Below are positions 6,296 through 13,237 of a stretch of 13,848 nucleotides of DNA, piece after piece. The notes under the pieces are model-generated. The model was not told the DNA's origin, did no database searches, and was given only the letters and a program-made list of their open reading frames with translations. Location of the stretch: assembly GCA_025451135.1 (NCBI GenBank), contig JANWKW010000020.1:1-13848 (forward strand). Direction: 5' to 3'. The stretch's first letter is position 1, and each line of letters opens with the position of its first letter. The position numbers and the translations under genes were made by a program. Source of the DNA: Vulcanimicrobiia bacterium. GTDB taxonomy: Bacteria; Vulcanimicrobiota; Vulcanimicrobiia; Vulcanimicrobiales; Vulcanimicrobiaceae.

Positions 6296-7753
6296 ATGTT
6301 GCTCTGCGTGACGGTTCCCGACTACGCGCTAGCGGTCGCTCTGATGGATGCGCCGCCTGCGGACGACGATACGCCGACGCTGCTCGCGGATAAACGCGAA
6401 CGCGGTCGCGCCATCGCCGTCGACGAGCGGGCGTACGCGTACGGCGCGCGCGTCGGGCAGACGATCGCGCAGGCCTCGGCCGCGTCCCACGGCGCGCGCG
6501 TGCTGGTGCACGACGCGGCCCGCACCCGCGCGCTCTGGGACGACCTGCTCGACGCGCTCGACGCCGTCTCGCCGCTGGTCGACGGCGCAGAGCCGGGCGT
6601 CGCCTTCCTCGAGATGGCCGGGGTCCCGGGCGCCCCGGCCGACTATCTCGCGCGCGCGCATCGGGCATTGCTGGGTTTCGGTCTTCCCGTGCGGACGGCG
6701 TTCGCGCCGAACAAGTTCGTCGCGCGGGCGGCCGCCGGCATCGCCGACGGCACGATCTGCGGCCCAGGCGAGGAGCGCGCGCTGGTCGCGCCGCTGCCGC
6801 TTCGGGCGCTCGCGATCGATCCGCGCGCGCTCGAACGGCTGCGCCTGCTCGGCATCCGGACGCTGGGCGAACTGGCGGCGCTGCCGTACGGTCCGTTCGT
6901 GCGGCGCTTCGGCGGTGCGGGCGCGATCTGGCACGAGCGCGCGAGCGGGGTCGATCGTACGCCCTTCCTGCCGCGCGCGCACGCGGTCGCGATCGAGGCG
7001 ACGCTCTTCGGCGAAGGCACGGCCGAGGTCGAGGCCCAGGTCGTCTTCGCGCTGCGCGTGCTGATCGACCGGGTCTGCGCGGATATGGAGTGCTTGGGCA
7101 AACGCGCCGGCGCGCTCGCGGTCGAGTTGGAACTGGAGAACGGCGAGGTGCGTACGCGCGAGATCGGGCTGGCCCAACCGACCGCGCAGGCCCGCGCCAT
7201 GCTCGACGTCCTGCGTGCCAATCTCGAAGGCATCACGTTCGAGGCGCCGGTCATCGGCCTGCGCGTGCGCGCGCTGCGCTTGGAAGAAGCGGGCGAGGCG
7301 CTGCCGCTCTTCCGCAGCGCCGACGATCTGGATCCGCAGACGATCGCGGTCACGCTCGCGCGTTTGGAAGCGGCGCTGGGGGAGCCGGCCAGGCGGGCGC
7401 ACGGCGTGCGCGCCTACGCGCTCGAAGAGCAGTTCGCGTACGCGCCGTTCTCGGCATCGTTCGAGCCGGTTCCTCAGGAAGATGCGGGGGACGGCGTGTC
7501 ACGATCGAGTGCCATGATACCGCAGCTGCAGTTGTTGGAAGTGCGCGAGATCGAGGTGCGGACGACGGGCGGCGCGCCCGCGTTCGTCGGGTCGCGCGCG
7601 GTGCTGGAATGCGCCGGCCCGTGGCGGATCGAGGAGAGCTGGTACGCGACTCCGCTGGCCCGCGACGAGTACGACGTGCTCCTGGAAGGCGGCGCGCTCT
7701 ACCGCATCTACCGCCAAGGCGAGAAGTGGTATCTGCGAGGCAGCTATGATTGA
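6296..7753 (+). CDS. imuB: ImuB, catalytically inactive Y-family polymerase homologue
   Basis: Adaptor of the DnaE2 mutasome, 485 residues. It has the Y-family fold without the active site: the stretch aligned with the catalytic SIDEAYLD reads EPGVAFLE (99-106), so the metal-binding Asp-Glu pair is replaced by Gly-Val. The first catalytic block (D-x-FFASVE in polymerases) is replaced by LLCVTVPDYALAV. A helix-hairpin-helix-like part (ALERLRLLGIRTLGELAALPYG) and a little-finger-like region follow. EALPLF (334-339) resembles a beta-clamp-binding motif and lies near the position of the known ImuB clamp motif; QLQLLEV further on is a second weak candidate. The C-terminal GPWRIEESWY, then YRIYRQGEKWYLRGSYD, is an ImuB signature. 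There is no clear ribosome site, and no LexA box directly upstream. Its last eight bases overlap the next gene. Confidence 0.94.
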   Translation: MLLCVTVPDYALAVALMDAPPADDDTPTLLADKRERGRAIAVDERAYAYGARVGQTIAQASAASHGARVLVHDAARTRALWDDLLDALDAVSPLVDGAEPGVAFLEMAGVPGAPADYLARAHRALLGFGLPVRTAFAPNKFVARAAAGIADGTICGPGEERALVAPLPLRALAIDPRALERLRLLGIRTLGELAALPYGPFVRRFGGAGAIWHERASGVDRTPFLPRAHAVAIEATLFGEGTAEVEAQVVFALRVLIDRVCADMECLGKRAGALAVELELENGEVRTREIGLAQPTAQARAMLDVLRANLEGITFEAPVIGLRVRALRLEEAGEALPLFRSADDLDPQTIAVTLARLEAALGEPARRAHGVRAYALEEQFAYAPFSASFEPVPQEDAGDGVSRSSAMIPQLQLLEVREIEVRTTGGAPAFVGSRAVLECAGPWRIEESWYATPLARDEYDVLLEGGALYRIYRQGEKWYLRGSYD

Positions 7754-8228
7754 AGTCGTGCCCGATATCGATCCGTGCGAGCGGTTCCAGCGGGCGGCGG
7801 CGGCGTGGCTGGGCAGCGGAGAGATGGTGCGCACCAACCACCTGCTCTCGCCGCTCGAAGAGTTCGCCGGCTTCAACTACGGATTCGTCTATCTCATGCA
7901 GATCGACCGGCAGTCCGTCAAGATCGGCTTCTCGGAGCATCCGACCCGGCGTCTGCGCGAACTGCGTCCGGAGTACGGCGCGGGGCTGCGCCTGCGCGCC
8001 TGCTTCGTCGGCGAGCCCAAGGCCGAACGCGAGGCCCACGTGCGGTTCGCGCACCTGCGCGTGCAGAACGAACGCTTTCTGGACGCGCCGGGGATCGAGG
8101 CCTACTTCCGCACCGAACGCGAGCGCATCCGGGAGCGCGTGCGCGCCATGCATCTGTGCGCGGCCGAGTGCCAGCAACTGGTCCGTTCGCTCGACCTGCG
8201 GATGCTCCGGGCGTGGCTTGCGCGGTGA
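7746..8228 (+). CDS. T5orf172/Mug113-like GIY-YIG-superfamily protein inside the mutasome operon
   Basis: Protein of 160 residues. Residues about 45-121 fit the T5orf172/MUG113 branch of the GIY-YIG fold. YGFVYLMQ (45-52) stands for the GIY strand, VKIGFS (58-63) for the YIG strand, and RRLREL (68-73) carries the conserved Arg. A helix with E94/E96 and H98 (KAEREAHVRFAH) carries the conserved Glu, and ERFLDAPGIEAYF closes the domain. The first 44 residues and a basic helical tail (RERERIRERVRAMH, then a Leu/Arg-rich end) flank it. T5orf172 domains are proposed DNA-binding or nuclease modules. Y49, R68/R69 and Glu are present, but catalysis is unproven. ATG 7746 overlaps the imuB stop by 8 bp, and its own end overlaps the dnaE2 start by 11 bp, so co-translation with the cassette is likely. 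A role in mutagenesis is inference. Confidence 0.82.
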   Translation: MIEVVPDIDPCERFQRAAAAWLGSGEMVRTNHLLSPLEEFAGFNYGFVYLMQIDRQSVKIGFSEHPTRRLRELRPEYGAGLRLRACFVGEPKAEREAHVRFAHLRVQNERFLDAPGIEAYFRTERERIRERVRAMHLCAAECQQLVRSLDLRMLRAWLAR

Positions 8229-11200
8229 ACGCGGGCGATACGCCGAGCTGCATGCGTGGTCCAACTTCACGTTTCTCGAAGGCGCGTCGCATCCCGAAGA
8301 GCTGATCGACCGGGCGGCCGAACTGGACTTGGCCGCGATCGCGCTGACCGATCGTGACGGGCTCTATGGCGCGCCGCGGTTCGCGACCCACGCGCGCCAA
8401 CGCAAGGTCGCGGCCATCGTCGGGTGCGAGTGCACCTACGAGGACGGCGGCCGGGTGGTGCTGCTGGTCGAGAACGCGCTCGGCTACGGCAATCTCTGCG
8501 AGCTGATCTCGACCGCCCAGATGCGCGGCTCCAAACACGACGCGCGCCTGCGTCTCGACGATTTCGCCGGCCTCTCGGACGGGCTGATCGCGCTCTCGGG
8601 CGGCGCGCTCCCGTCCGAAGGCGAGGTGGCCGCCATGCGCGCGCATTTCGGCGAGCGCTACTACCTCGAGCTCCAGCACCACCTGACCGCCGACGACGCC
8701 GAGCGGTGCGAGCGGATCGTGGCGCTGGCCCGCCGGCTGCGCGTGCCCTACGTCGCGACCAACGCGGTCGCCTACGCCCACAAGGACGACGCGCAGTTGG
8801 CCGACGTGCTGACCTGCATCAAGCACAAGACCCATCTGACGCAGGCGCGCGTCGAGATGCTGCTGCGTCCCAACGCCGAGTCTTATCTCAAAGACGCGGC
8901 CGCCATGCGGCGGGTCTTCCGCGCCTATCCCGAGGCGATCGAGGCGACCCTGGAGATCGCGGCGCGCTGCACGTTCCGGCTCGAACGCATCACCGGTCAG
9001 TTCCCCCTCTTCCCGGTGCCCGAGGGCACGACGCGCCAGCGCTACCTGCGCGAACTGGTCGCGCGCGGCGCCGCCGAACGCTACGGGACGCCGCTTCCGG
9101 TCAAGGTCGAGCGGCAGTTGGAGTACGAGCTGGGGATCATCGCCAAGGTCGATCTGGCCGGCTACTTCCTGATCGTCTGGGACATCGTGCGCGCGGCCGC
9201 CGAGCTGGGCGTGCTCTGCCAGGGGCGCGGTTCGGCCGCCAACTCGGCGGTCTGCTATGCGCTCGGCATCACCGCGGTCGATCCGGTCGGGATGGATCTG
9301 CTCTTCGAACGTTTCATGTCCGAGGAACGCCAAGAGATCCCCGACATCGACATCGACTTCGCGCACGAAGATCGCGAGAAGGTCATCCAGTCCGTCTACG
9401 ATCGCTACGGTCGCACCAACGCGGCGATGGCGGCCGAGGTGATCACCTATCGCACCCGCTCGGCGATCCGCGACGTCGGCAAGGCGCTCGGCCTGACGCT
9501 CGATCAGGTCGACGCGGTCGCGCGCGAGTACGACGCGGCCGAGTCGCTCGAGAGCATGCCGGTCGGCGGCGAGATGGCCGAACGCTTGATCGCGTTCTGC
9601 GAACGGATCGACGGCTACCCGCGCCACATGGGGATCCACTCCGGCGGGATGGTGCTCACCCGCGATCCGCTCGTCCGGGTCGCTCCGGTCGAGTGGGCCA
9701 GCATGCGCGACCGCACCATCATCCAGTGGGACAAAGACGATCTCCAAGAGATGGGCCTGATCAAGATCGACCTCCTCGGCCTCGGCATGCTCGCGCTCCT
9801 ACGCGAAGCATTCAGCCTGCACAAACGCTGCTACGGCAGCGAACTCGCCCTCCATACGATTCCGGCCGACGATGCGAAGACGTATGCGATGATGCAGAAG
9901 GCCGATACCATCGGGGTCTTCCAGATCGAATCGCGCGCGCAGCAGTCGATGCTGCCGCGCATGAAGCCGGCCTGCTTCTACGACATCGTGATGCAGGTGG
10001 CGATCATCCGTCCGGGGCCGATCCAGGGCAAGATGGTCCATCCGTTCCTGCGCCGGCGCGAAGGCCTCGAACCGGTGACCTATCCGCATCCCAAGCTCAA
10101 GCCGGTGCTCGAACGCACGATGGGCGTGCCGCTCTTCCAGGAGCAGGGCATGCGATTGGCGATCGAAGCGGCCGGCTTCTCGCCGGGCCAGGCCGATCAG
10201 CTCCGTCGCGCGATGGGCCATAAGCGCTCGCACGAACGGATGCGCGAGATGTATCCGATGCTGATGGACGGCATGGTGCGCACCGGCATCGATCGTGAGG
10301 CCGCCGAGCAGCTCTTCGGCATGCTCGAGGGTTTCGCCGACTACGGCTTTCCCGAGTCGCACGCCGCCAGCTTCGCGCTGCTCGCCTACGCCTCGGCCTA
10401 CGTGAAGTGCCACCATCCGGCGATCTTCGCGGCCGCCATCCTCAACGTCCAACCGATGGGATTCTATTCGACCGAGGTGCTGGTCAACGACGCCAAGCGC
10501 CACGGCGTACGGATCAAGCCGATCGCGGTCAACGCGAGCGAGTATCGCTCGTTCGTCGACGAGAGCGGCGCGCTGCAGCTGGGCTTCCATCTGGTGCGGG
10601 GTCTGGGCGCCGGGCAGACCGAGCGGCTCGAGGCGGCGCTGCGCCAAGGCCAGTTCGAGGATATCCTGGCGTTCGCGCAGCGGACCACGCTGGAGAAAGA
10701 CGCGATGGAGAACCTGGCCGTCTCGGGCGCGTTCGATCCGTGGTATCGTTCGCGCCGCGAAGCGATGTGGGCGCTGCGCGCGCTCGACGAGCGCGAGGCG
10801 CGCGGCGAGCTCGGCAAGCTGATGGACGTGCACGAACCGGAGGCGACGTTCGCGCGCGTCTCGCCGGAACTGCAGACCGCTTTCGACCTGTGGTCGACCG
10901 GCCTCACGCCCGGCCCGCAAGCGATCGCGCATCTGCGTCCGGCGCTGCAGAGACAAGGCGTGCTGCCGGCCTCGCACCTGGCCGGCGCGCCGAACCACCT
11001 GGTCTGCATGGTCGGCGGGATGGTGATCACCCGGCAGCGCCCGGGCACCGCCAAGGGATTCGTCTTCCTCACGCTCGAGGACGAGACCGGCCTGGTCAAC
11101 GTGATCGTCCGCCCCGACGTCTACGAACGGTACCGCCGCGTCATCCGCACCTCGGGCACGCTCGTGATCGAAGGCGTGCTGCAGAAGGAGAGCGGCTGCA

Positions 11201-11280
11201 TCGACCTGATCGCCCGCCGGATCCGCCCCTTCGACGACCGGGGCCTTACCGACGGCGTCCGCGCCCACAACTTCCACTAG
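8218..11280 (+). CDS. dnaE2: Error-prone DNA polymerase III alpha subunit DnaE2 (ImuC)
   Basis: Catalytic subunit of the SOS mutasome, 1020 residues if started at TTG 8218. No ATG or GTG lies in frame near the conserved opening YAELHAWSNFTFLEGASHPEE. The reading frame stays open upstream to 7750, but that part is a Ser/Arg-rich shadow of the preceding gene. Order: PHP domain (about 7-200), palm with catalytic Asps in PDIDIDF (375-381), third Asp518 in KIDLLGLGM, fingers, helix-hairpin-helix, OB fold (about 925-1010, VGGMVITRQRPGTAKG), and a terminal AHNFH like other DnaE2 proteins. The PHP metal site looks eroded: the usual LHxH reads LHAW (Trp14), TDHD reads TDRD (Arg46), and TNDVHY reads TNAVAY (181-186), so no proofreading nuclease is expected there. 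The start overlaps the T5orf172 gene by 11 bp, implying coupled translation. Alternative rare starts cannot be excluded. Confidence 0.96.
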   Translation: MRGERGRYAELHAWSNFTFLEGASHPEELIDRAAELDLAAIALTDRDGLYGAPRFATHARQRKVAAIVGCECTYEDGGRVVLLVENALGYGNLCELISTAQMRGSKHDARLRLDDFAGLSDGLIALSGGALPSEGEVAAMRAHFGERYYLELQHHLTADDAERCERIVALARRLRVPYVATNAVAYAHKDDAQLADVLTCIKHKTHLTQARVEMLLRPNAESYLKDAAAMRRVFRAYPEAIEATLEIAARCTFRLERITGQFPLFPVPEGTTRQRYLRELVARGAAERYGTPLPVKVERQLEYELGIIAKVDLAGYFLIVWDIVRAAAELGVLCQGRGSAANSAVCYALGITAVDPVGMDLLFERFMSEERQEIPDIDIDFAHEDREKVIQSVYDRYGRTNAAMAAEVITYRTRSAIRDVGKALGLTLDQVDAVAREYDAAESLESMPVGGEMAERLIAFCERIDGYPRHMGIHSGGMVLTRDPLVRVAPVEWASMRDRTIIQWDKDDLQEMGLIKIDLLGLGMLALLREAFSLHKRCYGSELALHTIPADDAKTYAMMQKADTIGVFQIESRAQQSMLPRMKPACFYDIVMQVAIIRPGPIQGKMVHPFLRRREGLEPVTYPHPKLKPVLERTMGVPLFQEQGMRLAIEAAGFSPGQADQLRRAMGHKRSHERMREMYPMLMDGMVRTGIDREAAEQLFGMLEGFADYGFPESHAASFALLAYASAYVKCHHPAIFAAAILNVQPMGFYSTEVLVNDAKRHGVRIKPIAVNASEYRSFVDESGALQLGFHLVRGLGAGQTERLEAALRQGQFEDILAFAQRTTLEKDAMENLAVSGAFDPWYRSRREAMWALRALDEREARGELGKLMDVHEPEATFARVSPELQTAFDLWSTGLTPGPQAIAHLRPALQRQGVLPASHLAGAPNHLVCMVGGMVITRQRPGTAKGFVFLTLEDETGLVNVIVRPDVYERYRRVIRTSGTLVIEGVLQKESGCIDLIARRIRPFDDRGLTDGVRAHNFH

Positions 11281-11317
11281 AAGGCGGAGTACGACGGGCG
11301 CCGTCAAACCGTCGCCT

Positions 11318-11710
11318 ATGACCAAACCCCAACTGGTGGCCGCCGCCCTGGCGGTCGTCGCCGTCCTGATCTTCGATACGGTCGCAGCCGCGATCGCCAA
11401 GGGCGGCGGTGGTGCGTATCGCTGGTTCGGGATCCTCGAGATCGTCCTCTATCTCGCGATCGGCTTCATGGGGGCGCGCGCGACCGGGACGTGGCGCGGA
11501 GGCCTGGGCGTCGTGGTGATCGCCGCAGTAGCGGAAGTGACGTTGGGCTGGTACGTTTCGTCGCTGGTCGGTCCCGGCGCCGTTCCCGCCGGCACCTCGC
11601 TTGCGACCATCGCCAGCGTCGGGCTGATCGCGATCGTCTGGAACGGCATCATCGGTCTCGCCGGCGCGCTGATCGGAGCGCGGTTCGCGCGCACGACGGA
11701 GCCGCGATGA
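11318..11710 (+). CDS. Small four-helix membrane protein, first of a paralogous pair
   Basis: Unrecognised 130-residue inner-membrane protein. Four hydrophobic segments are visible at about 5-27, 38-54, 63-84 and 96-122, with short loops and a basic GARFART ending. The segment LYLAIGFMGARATGTWRGGLGVVVIAA closely parallels the next protein, and both end with an A-x-IGARF motif. Only 37 bp separate it from dnaE2, so it may be read through from the mutasome operon; no separate promoter or terminator was found in the gap. The upstream ribosome site is weak. The stop overlaps the next start as ATGA. No catalytic motif is visible, and no function is proposed. Confidence 0.78.
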   Translation: MTKPQLVAAALAVVAVLIFDTVAAAIAKGGGGAYRWFGILEIVLYLAIGFMGARATGTWRGGLGVVVIAAVAEVTLGWYVSSLVGPGAVPAGTSLATIASVGLIAIVWNGIIGLAGALIGARFARTTEPR

Positions 11711-12072
11711 CCGACACTCTCAAGGCGATCGCGTTCGCCGTCCTGACCGTCGTCGCGGTCTACTTCTTGGCGACGATCTCCGGCAAGATCGACAGCGGCG
11801 TGCAGTACTTCCTCCCGCTCGACATCGTCGTCTATCTCGGGATCGGCTTCTTGTCGGCGCGCGCGCTCGCGAGTTGGGGGCGCGGTCTCGCGGTCGTCCT
11901 GATCGCCGCCGCGGTCGACGTGGCGCTCGCAGCCGGCTCCCTGATCCTGCCGGGAGCCCCGCGCCTGAGCGCGGTGCTGATCGTCCGCGCGGAAGGGCTC
12001 GAGTTCGGGCTCAACGCGCTGGTCGGGCTGACCGGCGCCGTCATCGGCGCGCGGTTCCGCGCGGCCGGGTAG
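11707..12072 (+). CDS. Small membrane protein, second paralogue of the pair
   Basis: Unrecognised 121-residue membrane protein with about four hydrophobic segments (8-24, 37-54, 58-82, 100-118). It shares a block with the upstream gene: VVYLGIGFLSARALASWGRG, then a VVLIAAAVDVAL helix, and the closing GAVIGARFRA. This is best explained by tandem duplication followed by strong divergence. ATG 11707 overlaps the previous stop in ATGA, so the two are probably translated together and may form a hetero-oligomer. The gene ends 4 bp from the opposite-strand TonB-like gene. Function unknown. Confidence 0.78.
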   Translation: MTDTLKAIAFAVLTVVAVYFLATISGKIDSGVQYFLPLDIVVYLGIGFLSARALASWGRGLAVVLIAAAVDVALAAGSLILPGAPRLSAVLIVRAEGLEFGLNALVGLTGAVIGARFRAAG

Positions 12073-12076
12073 ACCG

Positions 12077-12853
12077 CTACGGCGCTTCGGGGTGTCCCTC
12101 GTAGATGCTGCGCATGAACACCGTCAGGTAGGTCCCCGGCGGCAGCACGTACCCCGGCGGCGGGAACGGGACCGGAAGCGCGTGCGGATAGTTGAGCGGC
12201 AGCATGCGGTCGTGGTTCTTCGGATAACAGACCGGCCACGGGATGTCACCGTCGTCCTCGCCGCCGGCGCTGGTGCGCATGTCGTACGACGTGTAGTAGC
12301 AGCTCAGGCCGCCGTCGATCCAGTGTTTGGTCGGCGTGAGGATGGCGTAGACCGTCTCCTGATGGTCCTTGCCCATCTCGTTGATGATCTGCTTCTGGGT
12401 GGAGGCCGGCGTGCCGTTCGGCGTCGCGACGCTGAGCGGATCGTTCTCGGCATGCAGTTTGGCGGCGGTCCTGGCGAACTGCGCTTCTTGCTGCGCGAGG
12501 GTCTGCCCGAGCGAGGGCTGCCGCACCGGCTTGGGCGGTTGCGCGGGCGCGCTGGGAACCTCTTTGGCCAGTTCGTGCCGGGGCGGGGCGGAGCTCGGGA
12601 CCGGCTTCGGCTGGGTGACCTGCGAGACGACCGGTTTGGTGATGTTCTTGGGCAGCGGCCGGTTCGTCTTCTCGAGCCGGGCGGCCGTCGAGACCGAGAC
12701 GGTCTCGGGCTTCTGGTTCGGCGGGATCAGGAAGACGCGTGCGAACAGCAGCCAGACCAGCAGCGGGAGGGCGATGATGTGGACGACGAGCGAGAGTAGG
12801 GCTGCCAGCGTCAGTCGTCGCCGGCGGTCCTGTACGCCGGAGCGGGGGGCCAT
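12077..12853 (-). CDS. TonB-like membrane-anchored periplasmic protein with unrecognised C-terminal domain
   Basis: Protein of 258 residues from ATG 12853. The basic N-terminus (QDRRRR) precedes a single transmembrane helix (14-42) that contains S21-x3-H25. This is the spacing of the conserved SxxxH motif by which TonB couples to ExbB/ExbD. A long periplasmic stretch rich in Pro, Lys, Gln and Ala follows (about 44-140: KPETVSVSTAARLEKTNRPL, TQPKPVPSSAPP, PAQPPKPVRQP), as in TonB/TolA linkers. Residues about 165-258 are not a recognisable TonB C-terminal domain. They carry two cysteines (GGLSCYYTSYD and WPVCYPKNHD), then a Pro-rich LPVPFPPPGYVLPPGTYLTV run. It may be a TonB-family energy transducer with a novel receptor-contact domain, or a TolA-like envelope protein. 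An in-frame ATG at 12931 would add 26 non-conserved-looking residues and was not chosen. Confidence 0.72.
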   Translation of the reverse strand: MAPRSGVQDRRRRLTLAALLSLVVHIIALPLLVWLLFARVFLIPPNQKPETVSVSTAARLEKTNRPLPKNITKPVVSQVTQPKPVPSSAPPRHELAKEVPSAPAQPPKPVRQPSLGQTLAQQEAQFARTAAKLHAENDPLSVATPNGTPASTQKQIINEMGKDHQETVYAILTPTKHWIDGGLSCYYTSYDMRTSAGGEDDGDIPWPVCYPKNHDRMLPLNYPHALPVPFPPPGYVLPPGTYLTVFMRSIYEGHPEAP

Positions 12854-12907
12854 CGGCCCTATGCTACGGGGCCGCCCTGAGCGTTGCCTTGGCCCGGTCG
12901 GAAACGA

Positions 12908-12934
12908 ACCCGCGAAATGCGGGTATGACACCCC
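12908..12934. repeat. Overlapping small inverted repeats in a divergent gap
   Basis: ACCCGC-GAAAT-GCGGGT (12908-12924) is a perfect 6-bp inverted repeat with a 5-base centre. Its right arm GGGT can also pair with ACCC at 12930-12933 across another 5-base loop. It lies in the 138-bp gap between the TonB-like gene (-) and the 81-residue membrane gene (+). No T-run follows, so it is not a canonical terminator. An operator or RNA switch role is unproven. No convincing promoter was found in this gap. Confidence 0.4.
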
Positions 12935-12991
12935 GTATCTAGCGAATGAAACAGCGACCCGTCATCGGATCGCACGAGGAGAACGACCGTC

Positions 12992-13237
12992 TTGGATCAG
13001 TACGCGCCCCTGGATGCTCCCCAATCGTCGGCCGACGATGGGAACGGTGGGGAGAATGCCGTCGCGAAGACCTTGCTGTGGATCGGCGTCGCCGGTCTTT
13101 CGGCCGCGCTCGCCTACACGGTCGTGCGTTCGTTCGTGGCGCGCCGGCCGGCCGACGAGACCAGCCAGCGCATCCAGCATCTGATCGACGAGGCGAACAC
13201 GCTCCTTAAGACGCTTGACGATAAAAAACACACGTAG
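12992..13237 (+). CDS. Small single-span membrane protein with helical tail
   Basis: Unrecognised 81-residue protein. A TTG start is supported by GAGGAG at 12976-12981, ten bases upstream, and by an in-frame stop at 12947 with no ATG or GTG between. The first 26 residues are polar (Asp, Gln, Gly, Asn). A transmembrane helix follows at about 27-45 (TLLWIGVAGLSAALAYTVV), then basic RSFVARRP, then an amphipathic helix (SQRIQHLIDEANTLLKTL) ending in DDKKHT. The layout is like small YtxH-type membrane proteins with a cytosolic or periplasmic coiled helix, but no family is claimed. Its end overlaps the probable start of the methyltransferase gene by 23 bp, suggesting a two-gene operon. Confidence 0.75.
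   Translation: MDQYAPLDAPQSSADDGNGGENAVAKTLLWIGVAGLSAALAYTVVRSFVARRPADETSQRIQHLIDEANTLLKTLDDKKHT

Noticed and set aside
6285..6298. Possible second LexA box before imuB (AGAACGGCTTCATC)
   Set aside because: Only one half-site resembles CGAAC; the GTTCG half is absent.
7750..8217. N-terminal extension of dnaE2 by 156 codons
   Set aside because: The extra residues are a Ser/Arg/Cys-rich shadow of the T5orf172-like gene, and DnaE2 proteins begin at the YAELH block.
7918..11400. Two long minus-strand open frames (609 and 533 codons) and a 599-codon plus frame inside dnaE2
   Set aside because: No recognisable domains; all mirror the codon pattern of dnaE2, whose motifs are continuous over 1020 residues.
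12854..12931. Extended N-terminus of the TonB-like protein from ATG 12931
   Set aside because: It would put 26 non-hydrophobic residues before the basic stretch and transmembrane helix and overlaps the inverted repeat; ATG 12853 gives a normal TonB-like topology.
12946..13209. Plus-strand ORF starting with ATG 12946
   Set aside because: Overlaps the 12992-13237 frame, which has a clear transmembrane helix and ribosome site; this frame has none.
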